Shown piece after piece: positions 59,802 to 64,000 of a DNA stretch of 64,000 nt. Within the stretch, counting starts at the first letter, position 1. Each line of letters begins with the position of its first letter. The notes under the pieces are model-generated. The model was not told the DNA's origin. It saw only the letters and a program-made list of their open reading frames with translations, and did no database searches. Origin of the DNA: UBA6814 sp040753075 (GTDB taxonomy: Bacteria > Desulfobacterota > Desulfovibrionia > Desulfovibrionales > Desulfovibrionaceae); NCBI GenBank assembly GCA_040753075.1, contig JBFMHA010000002.1:1-64000 (forward strand), in the 5' to 3' direction. The translations under genes and the position numbers were made by a program.

Positions 59802-60758
59802 ATGAGATGTCTTATTGGGAGCGGCCAAAACGACGTCGAGAAGACCTTGAAAGACAAGGGGTTCACCCGGCGTGACTTCATGAAGCTTTGCGCAGCGGTG
59901 TCGGCCGCCATGGCCGCCGATGCGAGCTTCACTCCAGCCGCGGTGGCTGCGGCGATGACCTCGCCCAAGCGCCCCCCGGTCGTTTGGCTGCAGTTCGCGG
60001 AATGCACCGGTTGCACGGAGTCCATTCTCCGCACCGTGGATCCGCCCATCGCCGATGTGCTTTTTGACGTGATTTCCCTGGACTACCACGAAACCATCAT
60101 GCAGTGCGCCGGCGAGGCCATCGAGCATGCCTTGGAGGAGACCATCCACAAGTACGCCGGCAAGTTCGTGCTGGTGTGCGAGGGCGGCATTCCCACCAAG
60201 GACGGCGGCATCTATGGCAAGGTGGGCGGCAAGACCATGCTGTCCATCATCAAGGAAGTCTACCCCAAGGCTGCCGCCACCATCAACATCGGCACCTGCT
60301 CCTGCTTCGGCGGCGTGCAGAAGGCCAAGCCCAACCCGACCGGCGCCAAGAGCGTCGCCGAGGCCCTGGGCACCACCAAGAACATCATCAACATCGCCGG
60401 CTGCCCGCCCAACCCCATCAACTTCATCGGCGCCGTGGTGCACTACATCACCAAGGGCGTTCCGGAGTTGGACGACAACCTGCGGCCCAAGCTGTTCTTC
60501 GGCAAGACCGTCCATGACGATTGCCCGCGCCTTAAGAACTTCGAGGCTGGCGAATTCGCCAAGTCCTTCGACGACGTGACCGCCAAGAAGGGTTACTGCC
60601 TGTACGAACTCGGCTGCAAGGGCCCGGATACCTACAACAACTGCGCCACCGCCCTGTTCAACCAGGTCAGCTTCCCCATCCAGGCCGGCCACCCCTGCAT
60701 CGGCTGCTCCGAGCCGGACTTCTGGGACAAGATGTCCCCCTTCTACGAGACGGCATAG
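59802..60758 (+). CDS. hynB: periplasmic [NiFe] hydrogenase, small subunit
   Basis: A 318-residue precursor exported by the Tat path: FTRRDFMKL (twin Arg at 23-24), then an Ala-rich core. The mature part carries three Fe-S clusters. The proximal one is held by CTGC (in AECTGCTES) with GTCSCFGG and AGCPPNP. The distal one uses VHDDCPR with YCLYELGCKG, and the medial one HPCIGCSEPDFW with NNCATALFNQ. It passes electrons from the NiFe centre to periplasmic cytochrome c3. The Tat signal also carries the large subunit across. It is followed 66 bases on by hynA and needs the protease and HypC encoded after that. Confidence 0.96.
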   Translation: MRCLIGSGQNDVEKTLKDKGFTRRDFMKLCAAVSAAMAADASFTPAAVAAAMTSPKRPPVVWLQFAECTGCTESILRTVDPPIADVLFDVISLDYHETIMQCAGEAIEHALEETIHKYAGKFVLVCEGGIPTKDGGIYGKVGGKTMLSIIKEVYPKAAATINIGTCSCFGGVQKAKPNPTGAKSVAEALGTTKNIINIAGCPPNPINFIGAVVHYITKGVPELDDNLRPKLFFGKTVHDDCPRLKNFEAGEFAKSFDDVTAKKGYCLYELGCKGPDTYNNCATALFNQVSFPIQAGHPCIGCSEPDFWDKMSPFYETA

Positions 60759-60824
60759 GCTCGGCTGGCTCACGGCTGGATGCACGGAACGACGAACGAC
60801 TAAGAGATATCCGAGGAGGCAATC

Positions 60825-62543
60825 ATGGCTGGTTGTAAGCCCAAGACCATGCCGGTCACCCCGGTGGGCAACTACTCCGGGAAAGTGGTCATCGATCCTA
60901 TCAACAGAATCGAAGGCCATCTTCGTATTGAGGTCGAGGTCGAAAACGGCCGGGTGAAGAACGCCTGGAGCAGCTCCCAGCTGTTCCGAGGCCTGGAGCT
61001 CATCCTGAAGGGCCGCGACCCCCGCGACGCCAAGCACTTCACCCAGCGCGCCTGCGGCGTGTGCACCCACGTGCACGCCCTGGCCTCCACCCGCATGGTG
61101 GAGAACGCGGTGGGCGTGGACAAGAAGATCCCCCCCCTGGGCAACGCCATGCGCAATCTGCTCATGGGCGCCCAGTTCCTGCACGACCACGTCGTGCATT
61201 TCTACCACCTGCACGCCCTTGACTGGGTGGACGTGGTCAACGCCCTGTCGGCCAATCCCAAGAAGGCCGCCGAGATCGCCAACACCGCCGGCCTGGGGCA
61301 CCGCAAGCACACCGAGGCCGAGCTGAAGGCCGTCCAGGAGCGCCTGAAGAAATTCGTTGACGGCGGCCAGTTGGGCATCTTCACCAACGCCTACTTCCTG
61401 AATCCCCACGCGGCCTACAAGCTGCCTGCCGAGCTGAACCTCCTGGCCACCGCCCACTACCTGGAGGCCCTGAAGCTGCAGATCCTGCCGTCCCGGATGA
61501 TGGCCATCATCGGCGGCAAGAACCCGCACACCCAGTCCCTCTACGAGGGCGGCATCACCAGCTACGACGCCATCACCAAGGAGAAGTTCAAGCTCTTCAA
61601 GGATCTGTACAAGCAGACCATGGACTTCGTGCTGAACACCTACGTTCCCGACGTCCTGGCCGTGGCTCCGTACTACCTTGACTGGGGCGGCATCGGCGGC
61701 ACCACCAACTTCCTCACCTGCGGCGAGTTCCCGGAGAACGAGGCGGACCTCGAGTCCCGCTACCTGCCCCCGGGCGCGATCTACAAGCGCGACATCGCCA
61801 ACTGGAAGAAGTTCGATCCCAACAAGATCGCCGAGCACGTGAAGTACAGCTGGTACGAGGACGGGGCTCCGCTCCATCCGTACAAGGGCGAGACCAAGCC
61901 CAAGTACACGGACATGGACCGCATGACCTCGAAGGACACCGGCAAGTACAGCTGGATGAAGGCCCCCCGCTACGACGGCGGCGCGTTCGAGGTCGGCCCC
62001 CTGGCCCAGACCCTGGTCGCCTTCGCCCGCGGCCACAAGGAGACCGTCGGCCTGGTGAGCATGGTGCTCAAGCACCTGGGCGTCGGCGCCGAGGCCCTGT
62101 TCTCCACCCTGGGCCGCACCGCGGCCCGCTGCATCCAGACCGTGGTCATCGGCAAGCAGATGCAGGTCTGGATGGACGACGTGGACAAGATGCTGGCCAA
62201 GGGCGACACCAACCTGCTGGCCAAGTGGGAAATGCCCGACAGCGCCCAGGGCGTCGGCTTCGTGGATGCCCCCCGCGGCATCCTCTCCCACTGGATCAAC
62301 ATCAAGGGCAAGAAGATCGAGAACATCCAGTTGGTCGTGCCCTCCACCTGGAACCTGGGCCCGCGCGACGACAAGGGCGTGCTCGGACCGGTGGAGGAGG
62401 CCCTGGTCGGCACCCCGGTGTTCGATCCCAAGCGCCCGGTGGAAGTGCTCCGCACCGTCCACTCCTACGACCCCTGCATCGCCTGCGGCGTGCACATCAT
62501 CGATCCCAAGACCAACGAGGTCTACAAGTTCAAGGTGTGCTAG
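60825..62543 (+). CDS. hynA: periplasmic [NiFe] hydrogenase, large subunit
   Basis: A 572-residue catalytic subunit oxidising or evolving hydrogen in the periplasm. The N-terminal motif is NRIEGHLRIE (28-37). The first NiFe Cys pair is C77/C80 (RACGVCTHVH), and the second is C551/C554 in DPCIACGVH. The chain ends 15 residues after H557, and that tail (IIDPKTNEVYKFKVC) is the piece cut off by the specific protease after nickel insertion. There is no selenocysteine: both ligand positions are Cys codons, so this is the NiFe rather than NiFeSe type. It lacks its own signal peptide and rides out with HynB. Confidence 0.96.
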   Translation: MAGCKPKTMPVTPVGNYSGKVVIDPINRIEGHLRIEVEVENGRVKNAWSSSQLFRGLELILKGRDPRDAKHFTQRACGVCTHVHALASTRMVENAVGVDKKIPPLGNAMRNLLMGAQFLHDHVVHFYHLHALDWVDVVNALSANPKKAAEIANTAGLGHRKHTEAELKAVQERLKKFVDGGQLGIFTNAYFLNPHAAYKLPAELNLLATAHYLEALKLQILPSRMMAIIGGKNPHTQSLYEGGITSYDAITKEKFKLFKDLYKQTMDFVLNTYVPDVLAVAPYYLDWGGIGGTTNFLTCGEFPENEADLESRYLPPGAIYKRDIANWKKFDPNKIAEHVKYSWYEDGAPLHPYKGETKPKYTDMDRMTSKDTGKYSWMKAPRYDGGAFEVGPLAQTLVAFARGHKETVGLVSMVLKHLGVGAEALFSTLGRTAARCIQTVVIGKQMQVWMDDVDKMLAKGDTNLLAKWEMPDSAQGVGFVDAPRGILSHWINIKGKKIENIQLVVPSTWNLGPRDDKGVLGPVEEALVGTPVFDPKRPVEVLRTVHSYDPCIACGVHIIDPKTNEVYKFKVC

Positions 62544-62577
62544 CCTAGGCTGGACAAGGGCTGACTGGTACGTATAC

Positions 62578-62616
62578 AAGGACCTGGCCCGGAAACGGGC
62601 CGGGTCCTTGTTTTTT
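62578..62616 (+). terminator. intrinsic terminator inside the hydrogenase operon
   Basis: A 13-bp stem with one wobble (62578-62590 with 62597-62609, loop GGAAAC) is followed by GTTTTTT. It lies between hynA and the protease gene, so most transcripts may stop here and the maturation genes be made at lower level. Confidence 0.88.
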
Positions 62617-62633
62617 CTGCTTCTGGAGGCAGC

Positions 62634-63173
62634 ATGGGTGAAAAGTCGAAGACCATCCTGGTGCTCGGCGTGGGCAACATTCTCATGCACGACGAGGGAC
62701 TGGGAGTGCGTGTGGTGGAGCACCTTGCCGCGAACTACGAGTTCTCGGAGAATGTGGAGCTCATGGACGGCGGCGCCGGCGGCCTGCGCCTGACCGAGGA
62801 GCTGACCCAGCACGACTGCGTGGTGATCGTGGATGCGGTGCAGAACGGCGGCGCTCCGGGCGACCTCTATCGCCTGGAGGGCGACGACCTCAAACTGTCC
62901 CTGACCTTCAAGCAGTCCATGCACGAAACCGACCTATTGGAGACCCTGGCCTGCTGCGAGATCATCGGCCACCGTCCCAACTGCGTGGTCCTGGGCATGG
63001 AGCCTTTGAACATCGAGGGCTGGAGCCTGGAGTTAACCCCGCCCTGCGCCGCGGCCCTGCCCGGCCTCATCGACCGGGTGCTGGACGAGATTCGCGCCCT
63101 GGGCGGAGAGGTGCGCCCCAAGCAGACTCCGACCCCGAGCCAAGCCCCTACGAGGAGCGCCTCATGTGCCTAG
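62634..63173 (+). CDS. hydrogenase maturation protease (HybD/HyaD family)
   Basis: A 179-residue endopeptidase that trims the C-terminal tail of the nickel-loaded large subunit. Family motifs: VLGVGNILMHDEGLGVRVVE, with the nickel-sensing Glu in HDEGLG, the Asp in VIVDAVQNGG and the later His in FKQSMHETDLLE. Length is slightly over the usual 160 because of a polar tail (RPKQTPTPSQAPTR). GGAGG is five bases before ATG 62634. Its end overlaps the hypC start by ten bases. Confidence 0.92.
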   Translation: MGEKSKTILVLGVGNILMHDEGLGVRVVEHLAANYEFSENVELMDGGAGGLRLTEELTQHDCVVIVDAVQNGGAPGDLYRLEGDDLKLSLTFKQSMHETDLLETLACCEIIGHRPNCVVLGMEPLNIEGWSLELTPPCAAALPGLIDRVLDEIRALGGEVRPKQTPTPSQAPTRSASCA

Positions 63174-63433
63174 CCATTCCCTGCAAGATCAGCGAGATCG
63201 ACGAGAACGACATCGCCACGGTCCAGGTGGGCGATAGCGAGACCTTCATCCAGTGCTCGCTCATGCTCCTGCCCGAGGCGCCCGCCCTGGGAGACTACGT
63301 CCTCGTGCACGCCGGCTTCGCCATCAACACCGTGGAGCCGGAGGAAGCGGCCAAGACCATCGCCCTCATCAAGGAGATGGCCCAGCTCGCCGGCGAGCAG
63401 CCCCTGCTGAACACCGCCTTCGATATGTACTAG
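63164..63433 (+). CDS. hypC: hydrogenase assembly chaperone HypC
   Basis: An 89-residue HypC/HupF-family chaperone, which with HypD carries the Fe(CN)2CO unit to the large subunit. It begins MCLAIPCKI, the signature with the essential N-terminal Cys2, and ends in the helix AAKTIALIKEMAQLAG. The start lies inside the protease gene (ten-base overlap), so it is translationally coupled. The other hyp genes are not in this window. A tandem repeat array starts directly after the stop. Confidence 0.95.
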   Translation: MCLAIPCKISEIDENDIATVQVGDSETFIQCSLMLLPEAPALGDYVLVHAGFAINTVEPEEAAKTIALIKEMAQLAGEQPLLNTAFDMY

Positions 63434-63434
63434 C

Positions 63435-63800
63435 CTCAGTCGGAGCGGTGCGGTCAACGCAGGATGGCCGAGAAGTAAGGCCATGGAAGATGATTTGACT
63501 CAGGCCGGAGCGGTGCGGTCAACGCAGGATGGCCTGAAGTAGGGCCATGGAAGATGATTTGACTCAGGCCGGAGCGGTGCGGTCAACGCAGGATGGCCGA
63601 GAAGTAAGGCCATGGAAGATGACTTGACTCAGGCCGGAGCGGTGCGGTCAACGCAGGATGGCCGAGAAGTAAGGCCATGGAAGATGATTTGACTCAGGCC
63701 GGAGCGGTGCGGTCAACGCAGGATGGCCGAGAAGTAAGGCCATGGAAGATGATTTGACTCAGGCCGGAGCGGCGCGGTCAACGCAGGATGGCCGAGAAGC
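63435..63800. repeat. tandem repeat array, six units of 64-65 bp
   Basis: Units begin (CTCAGG or CTCAGT) at 63435, 63499, 63563, 63628, 63693 and 63758. Lengths are 64, 64, 65, 65 and 65, with the sixth partial. Units differ by only one to a few bases, a sign of recent duplication. Each full unit has a small hairpin (mostly ATGGCC with GGCCAT; unit 2 differs). In unit six this becomes a 13-bp hairpin. There are no spacers, so it is not CRISPR. No gene is present between hypC and the CBS gene. Confidence 0.95.
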
Positions 63801-63813
63801 TCGGCCATCCTGC
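63783..63813. terminator. perfect hairpin at the end of the tandem array
   Basis: GCAGGATGGCCGA (63783-63795) pairs fully with TCGGCCATCCTGC (63801-63813) around GAAGC. No T-run follows on the plus strand; it may still close the hydrogenase transcript. Confidence 0.5.
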
Positions 63814-63816
63814 ATA

Positions 63817-63850
63817 AGTGCGACTAAGCCCTGAAGGGCTAAGTCGCACT
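63817..63850. repeat. REP-like hairpin, second copy
   Basis: AGTGCGACTAAGCCC (63817-63831) pairs with GGGCTAAGTCGCACT (63836-63850) around TGAA, one mismatch. The core matches the hairpin at 3138-3172. It overlaps the stop codon of the CBS gene by two bases. Confidence 0.7.
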
Positions 63851-64000
63851 AAAGTCCGTCCAGGGCGTCCATGAGCCGGATGGTCAGCTTGAGGAAATCG
63901 GCCTCGGTGATGATGCCCACCAGGATGCCGTCCTCGATGACCGGCAGGCAGCCGTACTTGTGCGCCAGGAGCATCTCCGCCGCATCGCGCAGGGGCAGGT
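63849..64000 (-). CDS. CBS-domain protein, C-terminal part (partial)
   Basis: Only the last 49 residues lie in the window; the gene continues past the right edge. They read as the second half of a CBS domain: LPLRDAAEMLLAHKYGCLPV, then EDGILVGIITEADFLK and a final helix LTIRLMDALDGL, ending at TAG (63851-63849). CBS pairs bind adenosyl ligands and act as energy or ionic sensors. No further domain follows the CBS unit, so any catalytic part must be N-terminal. Its stop overlaps a palindrome and it is convergent with hypC. Confidence 0.85.
   Translation of the reverse strand, partial: LPLRDAAEMLLAHKYGCLPVIEDGILVGIITEADFLKLTIRLMDALDGL

Noticed and set aside
63483..63780. Repeated mini-ORF (starting MEDDLTQAGAV) in the tandem units
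   Set aside because: It has no ribosome site, the frame is broken by a variant unit (stop after 19 codons in one, about 26 in others), and it is explained by the repeat itself.
63435..63800. CRISPR array
   Set aside because: The 64-65 bp units are directly adjacent and nearly identical throughout, with no unique spacers and no cas genes.

Overview
The window is high-GC DNA (about two-thirds G+C by eye) with dense, mostly short-spaced bacterial genes. The gene set points to a sulfate-reducing deltaproteobacterium of the Desulfovibrionaceae type. Pointers are a periplasmic Tat-exported [NiFe] hydrogenase with its own protease and HypC, a fused-subunit 2-oxoacid:ferredoxin oxidoreductase, a bifunctional IspDF, a short MetH, paired FlgO-domain proteins, a small dual-CxxC protein, and a large pyruvate carboxylase beside a very long PEP synthase. 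This assignment rests on recognising protein families, not on a database search.

Layout. 1-2.2 kb: end of a branched-chain amino-acid type ABC operon (livF) plus a phenylacetate-CoA-ligase-like enzyme, closed by a perfect 19-bp hairpin. 2.2-4.1 kb (minus): two FlgO-domain exported proteins around a small lipoprotein, with an unusual set of nested palindromes. 4.4-5.9 kb: a dual-CxxC zinc-ribbon protein, ferritin and a second ferritin-like protein. 6-8.6 kb: korAB. 8.8-9.1 kb: a 47-residue membrane peptide. 9.1-17.4 kb (minus): one long run rpoH > HD protein > TPR lipoprotein > LolB-like lipoprotein > coiled-coil protein > rpiB > tkt > glpX, linking a heat-shock sigma factor to envelope proteins and pentose-phosphate/gluconeogenic enzymes. 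17.6-25 kb (plus): metH lacking its reactivation domain, a TlpA thioredoxin, an ArgA-like acetyltransferase, hpt, a zinc-finger/DUF3426 membrane protein, radA and a PAS protein with a lone DHp helix pair. 25-35 kb (minus): cysS, small envelope genes, dodecin, ispDF, RNase P RNA, a C4 zinc-ribbon coiled-coil protein, a Nif3 protein, a CAU tRNA, an atypical thioredoxin reductase and a diguanylate cyclase. 35-40 kb: four glycosyltransferases, one split by a 10-N assembly gap. 40-48 kb: lipase, PAS-GGDEF-EAL protein, nitroreductase, CsaA-like protein, a palindromic dispersed repeat, a DHH phosphoesterase, a hydrolase, a peptidase and a CCA-adding enzyme. 48-56.5 kb: birA, pyc and ppsA, a coherent pyruvate > oxaloacetate / pyruvate > PEP module with its own biotin ligase. 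56.6-59.3 kb (minus): MFS transporter and M23 peptidase. 59.8-63.4 kb: hynB-hynA-protease-hypC. 63.4-63.85 kb: a 64-65 bp tandem repeat array and two hairpins. The window ends inside a CBS-domain gene on the minus strand.

How it fits together: korAB and pyc/ppsA handle 2-oxoacids and anaplerosis or gluconeogenesis, glpX/tkt/rpiB carry carbon onward to pentoses, and the hydrogenase supplies periplasmic hydrogen oxidation. I saw no phage, CRISPR, transposase or recognisable defence system. The least explained signals are non-coding (nested palindromes, a two-copy hairpin family, the minisatellite behind hypC, a dispersed palindrome abutting a stop codon) or are divergent versions of known enzymes (pyc, ppsA, the TrxB-like protein).
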